Positions 50,072-60,440 of a DNA stretch of 64,000 nt are shown here, piece after piece. The stretch comes from Cylindrotheca closterium (taxonomy: Eukaryota; Bacillariophyta; Bacillariophyceae; Bacillariales; Bacillariaceae), in contig CAKOGP040001335.1 of assembly GCA_933822405.4 (NCBI GenBank), forward strand, positions 310,001-374,000, read 5' to 3'. Below the pieces are notes generated by a model. It ran no database searches. It was not told the origin of the DNA and saw nothing but the letters and a program-made list of their open reading frames with translations. A program made the translations under genes and the position numbers. Positions within the stretch are counted from its first letter, which is position 1. Each line of letters starts with the position of its first letter.

Positions 50072-51398
50072 TTAAGCCAAAGTACCTTCGGCAGAGGCAA
50101 GGTTGACCTTGGCACGATGGATCTTGCGGTACAAGAAAAAGGAGTAAGCTCCCATGACCGCGGTCGTCAAGGCAAAGAGAACCGCAAAGGTGACGGCAGC
50201 AGAACCTCCGCCAGCTGATCGCGAAACCTTGTTTCCGGTGATTTGAGAAGTGGCCTTGGACAACTTGGGAAGAATGTTTTGAATGTAGTCGCAGCCAGAT
50301 TCGTCGGCATAGTACAAAACATTTGTCAAACCACTCTCGCACTTGGCAGCTTCCTCAACGGATTGTTCGCAAAGTTCGATGATCTCAACATCTCCATTGT
50401 TGTTGTTATTGTTGTTGTTGTTGTTGTTATTGTTGTTGTTATTGTTGTTTTGGTTGTCAACACAAGAGATGCAGTCGTTGGAAACCATGGATTCCTTGGA
50501 GAAAGGAAGAGAGCTTCCGTAGTTGAAGGCTTCCCAGACACCAGACTTCGTCTTTTGTGTGCATCCGTTGTCATAGAACGTGGCAAGGTTGATTTCAAAT
50601 CCATCCGAGCAGACGGGTCCAACGTAGTACTGTTGGTACATGTCAACATTATTGTTGTTGTTGTTGTTGTTATTGTAGTTGTAGTTTCCATTGTTGTTGT
50701 TGTTATTGTTGTTGTTTCCACCTTCCAATTCTGTAAAAAGCAAAGCGAATGTCAGATACAAATCACATGTAATAAATAATAATATTGATGGCACAATCAA
50801 TCAATCAATCAATCAATCAAATCAATGCAGTTCACACAGCACACCCACACCCGCACGCATTTTTCTTACCGGCACATTCCAAATACTCTTGAATCTCAAA
50901 CTCATCTCCTCCCTCGTATTCAATACAAGAGTCCATTCCAGCGCTGGTGTAGCATGCAGCTTCACAGACGTCGTCATCATTGGCATCGTCACAGTAGCAA
51001 TTTTCGCGAATGTTTTCACAGGCTTGTTCCTTGGCATTCATTTGCATTTCAGTGTAGGCATCAATGAATTCGTTCATGTTGACAACGTATTGAGCCTTTC
51101 CCTTTCCGCAGGATCCGCAAGATTCGCTGCTAGAGCACAATCCGAACTTGACCATGTTCATAGTGTACAAGTTGGATTCATCTTCTCCGGCGTCTTCGCG
51201 GACTTGGATCAAGGAAGAGCAACCCATGTACTTGATGGAGTATCCAGCCATCCAGGAAGAATCATCTCTATTTTGATCCAAAGCACGAGCCTTGTTCAGA
51301 AGCCTCATTCCAACAGCAGAATCAGCTGGAATACTAGAATCAGGAGTCATGGCAGAGGCCGAAGCGGCAAGTAGAACGACAGCAGTGGACTTGAACAT
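50072..51398 (-). CDS. Cys-rich type I membrane protein with Asn homopolymers (copy 1)
   Basis: Two exons, 51398-50870 and 50730-50072, intron 139 bp, total 395 aa. Signal peptide MFKSTAVVLLAASASA at the start. The luminal part is Cys-rich (CGSCGKGKAQYVVNM, CENIRENCYCDD, CEAACY) and includes SWMAGYSIKYMGCSSL. The second exon starts with an Asn/Tyr-rich stretch, then YQQYYVGPVCSDGFEINL and CISCVDNQ, a second poly-Asn run from AAC repeats, and a C-terminal transmembrane helix (FAVLFALTTAVMGAYSFFLY) with a short basic tail RKIHRAKVNL. A close paralogue lies head-to-head at 51794. The family is not known to me. The topology suggests a surface or endomembrane protein. Confidence 0.85.
50396..50452. 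repeat. GTT/AAC microsatellite encoding poly-Asn
   Basis: Long run of GTT/ATT triplets read on the minus strand as about 18 consecutive Asn codons. A second run of the same kind is at 50647-50718. The paralogue at 51794-53126 has shorter runs in the same places. Confidence 0.92.
50796..50823. repeat. (TCAA)n microsatellite in intron
   Basis: Six to seven tandem TCAA units inside the single intron of the Cys-rich membrane gene at 50072-51398. Confidence 0.9.
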
Positions 51399-51793
51399 GG
51401 TCGAGTGGAGTTTCTTCTTTTTCCCTCGTCGTAAAAAAAATGGTGGGCTATCCAAAGCTGCATTGAGCGAGGCTTGCTCAAATTTTTGATTTAGCGAGTG
51501 CAACTCGGTGCTATTTATATAGAATCGCCGATGCACATGACCTACTTACTGCTGTCTTGATCGCGATCGCCAATGAACCGTACGTAGGATAACCGTTGAT
51601 ACCTATGGTACATTGGTTCAAATCGCCTGATCGTTCGAAATGGCACGTGCCTTTGAGATATTTGTATTCCTCCCTCGCGGAACGGATTTATCGCCGTGGA
51701 CGAGATCCAAGAGAAAGAAAAGACTCCCATCCAACAATTTTCAGTTTTCGTTGTTGCAACACGCACCCCCCGATAATAAGCAATCAAATCAAA
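51399..51793. promoter_or_regulatory. Shared divergent promoter region of the Cys-rich paralogues
   Basis: 395 bp separate the two start codons. The region must hold both promoters. No specific motif can be named, and frames entering it from either side lack an ATG upstream of the predicted signal peptides. Confidence 0.55.
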
Positions 51794-53126
51794 ATGTTGT
51801 TCCAGTCGACCATCGTTGCTTCTCTCATCGTCTCTGCTGCCGCTCTTCGCCCTAACAATGGAATCCCTGCTGATTCCAAAGCGGGCATGAAGCTCCTGTC
51901 GGAAGCACGTCAACTGAACCAAGAAGAACAAGACGATGACATGTCCTGGATTGCAGGATACTCCATCAAGTACATTGGATGTTCTTCCCTTCTTCAAATT
52001 CGTGAAGATGGTGGAGAAGAAGGATCTAACTTGTACACTATGAACTTGGCCAAGTTCGCCCTTTGCGACAGTGGAAATTCGTGTTCCTCTTGTGGAAGTG
52101 GTGCCGCCTCATATGTGGTCAATATGGAAACCTTTGTCGATGCCTACACTGAAATGGCCTTGAATGCTCAAGAAACTGCCTGCGAAAACATTCGCGAGAA
52201 CTGCGATTGCGAAAACGCCAACGACGACGATGCTTGCGAAAACCAATGTTACACCAACATGGGAATGGATTCGTGCATCGAATACGAGGGAGGAGAAGAG
52301 TTTGAGATTCAAGAGTACTTGGAGTGCCGAGGTAAGCATATTGAATATGCACGTGCATATCATATGATTGTATTGTCGTCAAGTATATCATGAACAATGA
52401 TGCCAGTGATTATCACATTACCTTTTGATACCTATACCTACCTCCTACCTTCAACCACTACCTTCACGACTCACACATTTTCACTTCCTTCCCCATACAG
52501 AAATCGAAAACGAAAATGGCAACAACAACAACAACAACAACAATGGATACTATCAACAGTACTATGTTGGACCCACCTGCTCCAACGGATTCGATATCAA
52601 CCTTGCTGTTTTTACCGATGAGGGTTGCTCCACAAAGGCCACTGGATCTGGAATCTACGAGAGCATGAACTACTATGGAAACTCCCTTCCCTACGAAAAG
52701 GAATCCATTGTCTCCAGCGACTGCATCTCTTGCATTGACACCCAAAACGACAATGGGGACGACAACCAGAATAACAACAACAACAACAACAATGGACAAC
52801 AAGAGTATGATATCCTCGAGCTGTGCGAGAATACTTACGAAGACGCTGCCAAGTGCGAAAAGAGCCTCAGCGGAAAGTACTACAATGACGATTCTGGATG
52901 CAACTACATCAACAATGTTCTTCCTACCCTTGAAAAGGCCACTAACTCCATCACCAAGTCTTCTGGATCGCGTTCGGCCCGTACAGGAGATGGATCCGCT
53001 GCGACTGGGTGGGCGATCTTTTTTTTCCTGACTGCCGTGGTCATGTCGGCCTATGCCTTTTTCCTATACCGCAAGATCCATCGCGCCAAGGTCAATCTTT
53101 CTTCTTCGGAAGGTCAATTGGCATAA
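51794..53126 (+). CDS. Cys-rich type I membrane protein with Asn runs (copy 2)
   Basis: Two exons, 51794-52331 and 52501-53126, intron 169 bp, total 387 aa. It aligns over its full length with the gene at 50072-51398: signal peptide MLFQSTIVASLIVSAAA, SWIAGYSIKYIGCSSL, CSSCGSGAASYVVNM, CENIRENCDCEN, YQQYYVGPTCSNGFDINL, CISCIDTQ, a C-terminal transmembrane helix (AIFFFLTAVVMSAYAFFLY) and tail RKIHRAKVNL. Intron position and phase (after the first base of a Glu codon) are identical, so the pair arose by inverted duplication after the intron was present. Asn runs are shorter than in copy 1. Function unknown. Confidence 0.86.
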
Positions 53127-53625
53127 GCCTTTTGTATATCATTCGCACCATAAGGCGGGGGTTAGCTTGCTTGCTTGCTTGATGTTTGTTTCTATATATA
53201 CTAGATATTAATAATTTGTAACAAGGTAGTATTGTTGAAATTGTACAGATAGCAGTTTACTCCTAGAACCACTAGGTAGCAGCAGATGGTGGGAGGCGGC
53301 ATTCCAAGATGGTATCCACGCTTTGAACCAAACTAGCTGGAGTTTCAAGTTGTCGATGTGATTTTTTTAAATGACACGTTCCAATGACAAACAAGCACAT
53401 GTCAACAATCACAAAAGAAATGCCGGAAGTGGAAAGAACATATTTAGTCCCTCTATTCCTTCAGTTCTCCCATTCTCCATTTGTCACGACAACCAAGAAG
53501 AAGAATCATCATCATCAATCAATCAGCAAACTTCAAACTCCAAACGAGGGTCGTGCTTGGACATCATTCCAATCGTTTTCATCTACTTTATCATTTGCTA
53601 ATACAACCAACGAAAGTATAATAAT
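53127..53625. other. Intergenic region
   Basis: 499 bp between two plus-strand genes. No convincing gene; CTTG repeats at about 53167-53180. Confidence 0.5.
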
Positions 53626-54519
53626 ATGGGAGGAGATGGAGGCGTCGTTGCCGTCAATCGTCGTTACATGCGAGGAGCTGGAAGCGCAGACCACACGGGA
53701 GACTATGCCAAAGAGGGTGGACACCACGAACACAATGGCTTGGAAGCCATGACGACTTGCCATCTTACCAAATTGCCATTGTTTTCGAATGGTAGTAATG
53801 GTAGTAGCGGTAGTATTGGTAGTACTAGTAGTGGACCAATTGTGGCCTGTGTCTTTGGGAGATTGTATCAAAAAGAAGCGGCCGTGGAAGCTCTGTTGAC
53901 ACGGGCTTCGTCCAATGGGGGTGGTGCATCTTTGACCTCGACGACATCGGTATTGGGGGATCACGTTCGTAAAATGTCCGACTTGCACGAGGTTCGATTT
54001 CATCAGGACACTGCTGCTACAAGTAGCAACACCAAAAAGAAGGGAATTGTCAATTTGACCTGTCCCATTACGGGCAAAGCTTTGCTAGGCATTATTCCTG
54101 CTATATTGCTGGTTCCAGGCAAAGCGGGCACTCCCAATGTGCTTAGTGAATCAGCCTTTGACCACCTGCCCAAGGAAGAGTTGGAGCTGGAATATGGACC
54201 AATCAAGCAAAAGATTCGACTGGCGCCTCCTCCGGAACTCTTGAAGCAACTTCAGGAGGAAGAATTGGAAAACAGATTGCAAAAGAAGAGCAAGCAGCAA
54301 CAAAAGAAGAACAAAAAGAAACGAAAACAAGATGGCGAAGGGGGTGGAGAACAGAAAAGCAAACCCAAGAAACAAGCTAAAGCCAACATTGGAACAGCGG
54401 CAAAGAGTCGAGTGGACAGTGCCATTGAATCCAATCAGGTCTTGTCGAGTCTCTTTACAACAACCAATCCGTCCAAAAAGACTGATAAAGAACGAAAAGA
54501 CGGACTCTTTGCTCGATAG
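53626..54519 (+). CDS. RTF2: Replication termination factor 2 (RTF2) homologue
   Basis: Single exon, 297 aa, ATG at 53626. The N-terminal signature MGGDGG is followed by the first RING-like half, TTCHLTKLPL, then PIVACVFGRLYQKEAAVEALL, and the second half, NLTCPITGKALLGIIPAILL. This is the C2HC2-type RING of Rtf2 proteins, which act at stalled replication forks and in splicing. The C-terminal third is Lys/Gln-rich (KKSKQQQKKNKKKRKQ), a likely nuclear localisation signal, and ends KERKDGLFAR, close to the usual Rtf2 end. Length fits the family. Nuclear location is inferred. Confidence 0.87.
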   Translation: MGGDGGVVAVNRRYMRGAGSADHTGDYAKEGGHHEHNGLEAMTTCHLTKLPLFSNGSNGSSGSIGSTSSGPIVACVFGRLYQKEAAVEALLTRASSNGGGASLTSTTSVLGDHVRKMSDLHEVRFHQDTAATSSNTKKKGIVNLTCPITGKALLGIIPAILLVPGKAGTPNVLSESAFDHLPKEELELEYGPIKQKIRLAPPPELLKQLQEEELENRLQKKSKQQQKKNKKKRKQDGEGGGEQKSKPKKQAKANIGTAAKSRVDSAIESNQVLSSLFTTTNPSKKTDKERKDGLFAR

Positions 54520-54668
54520 ATTATTTGAATTGTTCAACTTATTAAAATATTAATAATACATGTTGTAGTCCTAGGACTATTCTATTTCTTCTAATCAATG
54601 TATTTTATTAAAATACTGTATTGTAACTATCTCAGCATCAGCATTGGGAGTCGAAGCTAAATTTTGGA

Positions 54669-56126
54669 TCAGTCCTCCTTTTTGTCATCTGGTTGTTTGT
54701 TAATGTACGAGGCTTCGGAAAGAACCTTCTCCAGCGAAATGTCAAACTGCAAGTCCGAAAATCGCGTTGCTGCTTGCTGGGCCTTTTGGCGCATTTCTTC
54801 TGGATTCTTTTGTTGGAGTGCTTGATGAATGACTTGAGCGTATTCCTCGGCAGTGGTGGCCAAGAATCCAGTGACACCATGCTCCACAATGTCCGTTTTA
54901 GGGCCACCCGAATTGTGGGCAATGGTCAGCAATCCCGCGGCCATCATTTCCACAATCCCAATGCCAAAGTGTTCTTGTCGCATGGTATGGATACCAATAC
55001 TAGCTTTATACATGGAGTCTTGTAGTTCTGAATAAGGAGGATTGATGGAAAAGTCGACAGCATCCTCGAGTTTCAATTCTTGAACCATTTTTTTCAAATT
55101 GTCGACTCGTTCTTGGTCACCATTGTTGCGGCAACTGCCAATGAGCAACAATTTTACTTTCCCCCTGTGTTCTGGATACAATTCTAGTAATTTTGCCAAT
55201 GATTTGACTTGCAAGGGATGATCCTTTTCCGGTCGAAATTGTCCAATGCTGACAATGGTGTTTTGTCTTGTCGTCGTCGTCGTCGTCGTTTTGCTATTGA
55301 TCTTGCTCTTGTCGTTGGAAGAAATCTCATCATTAGTTGTACTAGGCACCCGACAGGGTGGATATACGATGTGTACATGTTTCGATAATCTCCATAATCT
55401 CGCAATATGATTGTACGTCCATGTCGAGTTGACCATGACCAAATCAGCAAGACTCCCAACCATTCCATACAAAATGGCAAACATCCAATAATATACAAGT
55501 TTCACAAGAGTCTTCCACGTCTTTCTGGCCACCCCTCGTTGCTTCCATTCCCACAGCATCATATCCGTGCTAATGGTAGGATAATGAACATAGGCCAGAA
55601 TCTTGGACGTGGCCGGCAACATCCAATGGGCGACACAAAAGGTAAAGGCACATCCTGTGGTATCACAAAAGACATCTGGTTGGTGCCGTATCAAGGCTTG
55701 TCGCGCCAGTTTCATGGTCCCAAAAGATTCTAGAATTAGAGACAAGTACGGAGATGGTAACAGAAAATCCTTGTATTCCTCCAGTGAAATCAACGTGACG
55801 GGTTGGTCAATTTGCACATCAAATCGTCTCGAGGCATCTTGCCGCAGCTTGGCTTCGTCTGTGTCTGGTGGATCTATCGTATAAATGACGATTGATTTGT
55901 TGTACTGTTGCAAAAATTGAATCATTTTCCACAAGACACGTTCGCCTCCACCACCACCAGAACAATACGGATGGAAGAAGCCAAAGATTTTCAAATCGTC
56001 AGGGGAATACGCTTGTTGTTGTCGTCCTGGTACGAGGAGCCTCCAACAAGATATTATGTAGACCAACGGAAACGCCAGTATCGACGTTCCTGTTATTATC
56101 ATTATTATCATGTACATAGTTTCCAT
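54669..56126 (-). CDS. ALG11: GDP-Man:Man3GlcNAc2-PP-dolichol alpha-1,2-mannosyltransferase
   Basis: Single exon, 485 aa, ATG at 56126. An N-terminal membrane helix (residues 5-30) anchors it in the ER. ALG11 adds the fourth and fifth mannose on the cytosolic face during N-glycan precursor synthesis. Seen in the sequence: FFHPYCSGGGGGERVLW (donor-side Gly-rich loop), CDTTGCAFTFCVA, YVHYPTISTDMM, MVNSTWTYNHI, the GT-B C-terminal domain with SIGQFRPEKDHPLQV, LLIGSCRN, and the GT4 EX7E-type motif EHFGIGIVEMMAAG. These are specific to ALG11 rather than ALG2. It is divergent from PIGV, 281 bp away. Confidence 0.92.
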   Translation of the reverse strand: METMYMIIMIITGTSILAFPLVYIISCWRLLVPGRQQQAYSPDDLKIFGFFHPYCSGGGGGERVLWKMIQFLQQYNKSIVIYTIDPPDTDEAKLRQDASRRFDVQIDQPVTLISLEEYKDFLLPSPYLSLILESFGTMKLARQALIRHQPDVFCDTTGCAFTFCVAHWMLPATSKILAYVHYPTISTDMMLWEWKQRGVARKTWKTLVKLVYYWMFAILYGMVGSLADLVMVNSTWTYNHIARLWRLSKHVHIVYPPCRVPSTTNDEISSNDKSKINSKTTTTTTTRQNTIVSIGQFRPEKDHPLQVKSLAKLLELYPEHRGKVKLLLIGSCRNNGDQERVDNLKKMVQELKLEDAVDFSINPPYSELQDSMYKASIGIHTMRQEHFGIGIVEMMAAGLLTIAHNSGGPKTDIVEHGVTGFLATTAEEYAQVIHQALQQKNPEEMRQKAQQAATRFSDLQFDISLEKVLSEASYINKQPDDKKED

Positions 56127-56407
56127 ATTCTATAGGTAATAGTTTCGCAATGATGAAAATCAGTGATTTTAGGCGGTCGTCAAATAATGCAGTCGGTCGT
56201 CAAGTTGCTGTATTTGCAACGTGTGTTTGCTTTTGTTTTGACTTACTATTGTACTACTTGGAGCTTGGAGTGTCTTCATGTCAACTTGAATCGGACGGGT
56301 CGATACTGTAAATCCTGACACACAATACAACGCGACTGAGATGCATTTTATATTGTTATATTGGGAGGATACGAAATAAGAGCAACAACCACAACCACAA
56401 CCACCAG
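56127..56407. promoter_or_regulatory. Shared divergent promoter of ALG11 and PIGV
   Basis: 281 bp between the start codons. It contains GGTCGTCAAATAATGCAGTC and a second GGTCGTCAA 23 bp later (about 56173 and 56193). Any bidirectional promoter must be here. No defined element recognised. Confidence 0.55.
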
Positions 56408-58147
56408 ATGATTCTCGGGTCGTTGCTGCAGCTAACTCAGATTTCTGAGGCTGGTAGACGCTGTACTTCGTCGTCAGAATGGAAACTGGTTGGTTTGGTC
56501 GTATGGTTCCGCCTGGTTCTACTCCTCGCCATGGCCATTAGCTGTCACTTCATTCCGGATCACAATCCTGGGGGAAATGTGTTGCGGTTTGACATGAGAT
56601 TGCTCAACAATGAAGAACAACAGCAACAACAGCAACAACCACAACAACAAGGAGAAGAAGAAGAAGACTGTTTTTGTATCAAGGGACACTTTTGCGAACA
56701 TTTTGGAGGAAACGACGAGTCGTCGAGTGGCAATTGTGCCATTGCCAGTGGGAACACTTTCCTGCCGTCTCCAATCTGGCATTTCTTTCTCGCGCCCTTG
56801 ACTAAATGGGATGCAGCTCGCTTTTTGAATCTAGCACTTGACCCAACCATGCTAGATCCAAAGTGTTCTACTACTAGTGGTGCTGTACACTGCAACTTTG
56901 ATGCATCCGAGGAAGCTCACGCATTCTTCCCATTGTTTCCAGCGATCGTTGGCCAACTCGCCATTCTTGCAATGAACCTGGTGCCACTAGAATTCCTTCC
57001 ACCGACCTTTGAAGCCCTCTTGACCCTCTGTGGATTTCTCTCTAACATGACATGCGCAGTAGTTGCCACCCTATGTCTCTTTCAACTCACGCTGAGCATT
57101 CTCCCGGAAGAGATGAAGCCTGAACAACAACGGCATATCGCTTGGACCACTTGTTTGATCAATGGAGTTTGGAACCCTGCCAGTGTGTTCTTTGTATCCA
57201 ACTATTCCGAGTCTCTATTCAGTGCCACTACTCTATTGGGTCACTATCTATTTCAAATGGAAAATAATCTAATCGGTATGGGTCTCGGCGTTGTCGTTTG
57301 GACCATTGGTTCCAATGTTAGATCGAATGGAATTCTGCAGTCCCTTTGGCTTATCGTTTATGCACTGGCAAAAACCTGTGCCTATGCCATTACGAGGAAC
57401 AAGAAAAATAGTGGCTTGAAGTATCATCATTTTTATTATTATTATCATCATCATTTGGTACACGCAGTCTTTGCCATTGTGGCTGCCGTGATCATTGCGC
57501 AACCGATGAAATGGCACGATCTCCAGGGTTTCAATCGACATTGCCATGGTTCGTTACCATCGAATCAGGTACCAGAATGGTGTGCTCTACAACAAGAGGG
57601 CAATGAATCCTTTTCTCTCTATGGTTTTGTCCAAAGAAAGCATTGGAATGTTGGATTTATGAAATACTACGAATGGAAGCAAATTCCAAACTTTCTATTG
57701 GCTGCCCCAATCTTGCTACTAAGTGTGAAAGGTGTCTACCAGTGGATACATTATAGCCTTGTGACAGACTTTGGAAAGGGAAAACTGCCACTTCCTCGGC
57801 TGATCCTGATGGATTGGCCAATTCAAGCATTGGCGGAGTCCGTCAGCACCAGCATCAAGACCACAAATTCCAATCCGCTTCGGCCTGAAGAATGGCTCAT
57901 TCACAACCCTTGGCTACTGGGACATTATGCCATTCTTGCGATTGTCACATTGGTAGGCGCCTTCATTGCCCATGTCCAAATCTCGACCCGAATGATCCTT
58001 TCCTCGTCACCAGCTTCCATTTGGTACTTGACATTTTTAATCATGCAAAGGGAAGAGCCAAAATTGCAAATTGCCGCAAGAACATATCCATGTCTATACA
58101 TATTACTTGGCATCATATTGCATGTCAATTTTTTGCCATGGACATGA
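56408..58147 (+). CDS. PIGV: GPI mannosyltransferase 2 (PIG-V)
   Basis: Single exon, 579 aa, ATG at 56408. PIG-V transfers the second mannose to the GPI anchor from dolichol-P-mannose in the ER lumen. Typical features: WDAARFLNLA (catalytic Asp loop), EEAHAFFPLFPAIVG, NPASVFFVSNYSESLFSATT and RSNGILQSLW, within about eight to ten hydrophobic helices. A Gln-rich run (CAA repeats, about 56616-56652) lies in the first luminal loop, which is longer than in animal homologues. It ends 52 bp from the convergent NAF1. Confidence 0.9.
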   Translation: MILGSLLQLTQISEAGRRCTSSSEWKLVGLVVWFRLVLLLAMAISCHFIPDHNPGGNVLRFDMRLLNNEEQQQQQQQPQQQGEEEEDCFCIKGHFCEHFGGNDESSSGNCAIASGNTFLPSPIWHFFLAPLTKWDAARFLNLALDPTMLDPKCSTTSGAVHCNFDASEEAHAFFPLFPAIVGQLAILAMNLVPLEFLPPTFEALLTLCGFLSNMTCAVVATLCLFQLTLSILPEEMKPEQQRHIAWTTCLINGVWNPASVFFVSNYSESLFSATTLLGHYLFQMENNLIGMGLGVVVWTIGSNVRSNGILQSLWLIVYALAKTCAYAITRNKKNSGLKYHHFYYYYHHHLVHAVFAIVAAVIIAQPMKWHDLQGFNRHCHGSLPSNQVPEWCALQQEGNESFSLYGFVQRKHWNVGFMKYYEWKQIPNFLLAAPILLLSVKGVYQWIHYSLVTDFGKGKLPLPRLILMDWPIQALAESVSTSIKTTNSNPLRPEEWLIHNPWLLGHYAILAIVTLVGAFIAHVQISTRMILSSSPASIWYLTFLIMQREEPKLQIAARTYPCLYILLGIILHVNFLPWT

Positions 58148-58199
58148 TAATGGTGAGCAGGAGGGCAGGAGGGCAGCAAAAAAAATGCATGTCATTCAT

Positions 58200-59944
58200 C
58201 TAGTATTGATACGCTGGTGGTGGTCCGGAATTATTGTTTGGCGCTTGATAATAGCTTCTGCCTTGACCACCAGGAGGAGGAGGTGGTGGAGGAGGATTTG
58301 AACCACCAGGATATCCACCATAGTTTGGATATTGTTGATACGTCGCAGCTGCAGGTGGTGGTGGCGGCGGCGGATATCCATGTCCATAGTAAGCTGCTGC
58401 TGGTGGTGGTTGATGGAATCCTTGTGGCATTGGTGCCGGTGGCATGGGTAATGCATGAAAGCCTGCTGGAGTGGTGGGCTGGTGAAACCCTCTTGCTCCC
58501 ACATGGCGTGACCCATCTGGTTGTTGCTGTGATTGCTGGTTTCTCGAAGCTTTGCGACGTGACTTGGCTTGACGCTCTTTTTCATCATCGCTGTAATACA
58601 TTTCTTCTTTGTTGTTTACCTCCTCGTCATACACATTAGAAGCGTCTGAAAAATGAGCATGGCAACAAGTGAGTATCAGTGCTGTGAAAAAGGCATCCAA
58701 CGGCGCCAGCTGTAACGAAAACATGATTGGTCTCAATACTACTAGCAACTCTTGTTCTTCTTACCGCATCCCTTTCCACTTTTTCTTAGAATCATATCCG
58801 TATCAATTAGCTTTGCTTCATCTTCCACAAAGTACACTGGTACACTACTACTCATTTTTGCTTGAATCAATTGAGAATACTTGCCATTGGGTCCCCAATG
58901 GTCTACTGCTGGTGCTGGTGGTGGTAGTGCAGTCGTGTCAGTCTCCTTTTTGTCGATATCGTCTTCGTTGTTGTTGTTGTTTGGGCCAGCTTCATCACTT
59001 TTCTGGATAGTATCAGTATTATCAGTCTCAGTGCAACCATCAGGGTTTGTTGGTGTGACTTGAGGAATCGTCTTTTCCGCAGTAGCAGCAGCAGGTTCTT
59101 TCGGAGGATCTATGGGTTCTGGAAGTCGAATGGTATACAATGGTCTGGTGACTGGACCAAAAGTCTCAAATATTCTCCCCAATGGAACCAGACTCTGGTT
59201 CTTGTTGTTGTTGTTGTTGTTGGAAGATGACGATAATCCTTCTTCTCCCTTCATTAGCAATAACGTTCCCTCGTCCAATGGATTCAAAGATGCACCGCGA
59301 ACAGGTGGATTGGATTCAATAACAATGGTGCGATCTTCTGCCATGTGATGTTTAATGGTACCGGCACATTTCAAGTCGGAGGGTTGTAACTTTCGAGGTT
59401 TTGTGGTTGCTTGGAGCAAATCCACCGACAGTCGAAAATCCAAATGTTGTTCCAATTCTTCAAAGGGCGTATTGTAGGCATCCACTTCGTGTTGGGTCTT
59501 GAGAGAGGCTTTGGATATTACGCCTTCTTCCTCAATAACGTCTTCTTCCATGGCAGCAATGGCCTTGACAAAATCTTCGTGGTCCTCATCATCATCGTCG
59601 TCGTCGTCGTCGTCATCCTTTTCATTTTCAGGATTCTCGTCGATTTCATCAGAAATAGGCTTCTCAGGATTGTCATCATTACTATTCTCAGAATCATCAC
59701 CACTATCACTCTCAATATCAATCTCTTCATCACCGTCGTTATTATCACCCTCACCATCAGGTTCGGAAGCTTCTCCCATGCCTGAATCTCCATGATCATC
59801 CTTTGTCGTTGTTGGCAATGTTGTTGTGGGTGGGCCCATCATGGCAAAGCTTGCCGCATAGGCCAAATCATCGACGGTTTCTTCCTCATGCTGCTCGACT
59901 GGTTGCCGTCGTTTCCCCCGTCGTGATCTGTTGTTATGAGACAT
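58200..59944 (-). CDS. NAF1: H/ACA ribonucleoprotein assembly factor NAF1
   Basis: Two exons, 59944-58765 and 58645-58200, intron 119 bp, total 541 aa. The join gives SGKGCDASNVYDEE, matching the conserved end of the NAF1 core. The ATG at 59944 is the first in-frame one; an upstream GTG extension was not used. NAF1 has a Gar1-like beta-barrel that binds dyskerin during H/ACA snoRNP assembly. Seen here: acidic N-terminus with poly-Asp, CAGTIKHHMAEDRTIVIES, LDEGTLLLMKG, LGRIFETFGPVTRPLYTIR, VYFVEDEAKLIDTDMI, then SDDEKERQAK and a Pro/Gly/Tyr-rich tail. A poly-Asn loop (GTT repeats) is inserted within the core domain. Nuclear location inferred. Confidence 0.88.
59588..59625. repeat. ATC/GTC microsatellite encoding poly-Asp
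   Basis: Run of TCATCG/TCGTCG triplets read on the minus strand as about 11 Asp codons in the acidic N-terminal part of NAF1. Confidence 0.85.
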
Positions 59945-60440
59945 GTTGTTGTTGTTGTTGTTGTTGTTGTATTTTAATTTCAAAGTTGGGACCCTTGTTT
60001 GCGAAATGGCCAAAAGATGGAATGGTTGGTGTCGGTGGATCCATTCGATTGCTTTCACTCGGATGGATCCATCTGCACCCGCCAGCCTTCGATATCTTTC
60101 TGCTCGGTGTGAATCGTACTGAAATCCTTCGTAGGATCTCCCGTACGGTCTTTGTGCCCGTTGCTGAGAGATCGAGCCTTGAATGGGAAGTGAACGTTGG
60201 AAGCAGGGCTTGAATGAAAATAGCCAGAATCTGAGGCAAATCCTCAGTACACAAAGTACTCAACAATTGCACCAAAGTATATAAAAGGATCTTTAGTAGG
60301 CAATACGGAAATCATCAGTCGTAAACTGTGACTCTCGACTGATTATTTTCTGTTCTTAAAAAGCCCAGAATCTTAAGAAAGATTGTCTCAAGGTGCCAAA
60401 GCAAGTATCCATACATCAATAATAACACAACAACACCAAC
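59945..60440. other. Divergent intergenic region
   Basis: 496 bp between NAF1 and the large helical-repeat gene. A GTT run (59944-59970) lies directly before the NAF1 ATG, probably in its 5' UTR. No gene was seen. Confidence 0.55.

Noticed and set aside
59945..60058. Upstream extension of NAF1
   Set aside because: It would start with GTG and encode a poly-Asn run from a GTT microsatellite; the ATG at 59944 is the first proper start.
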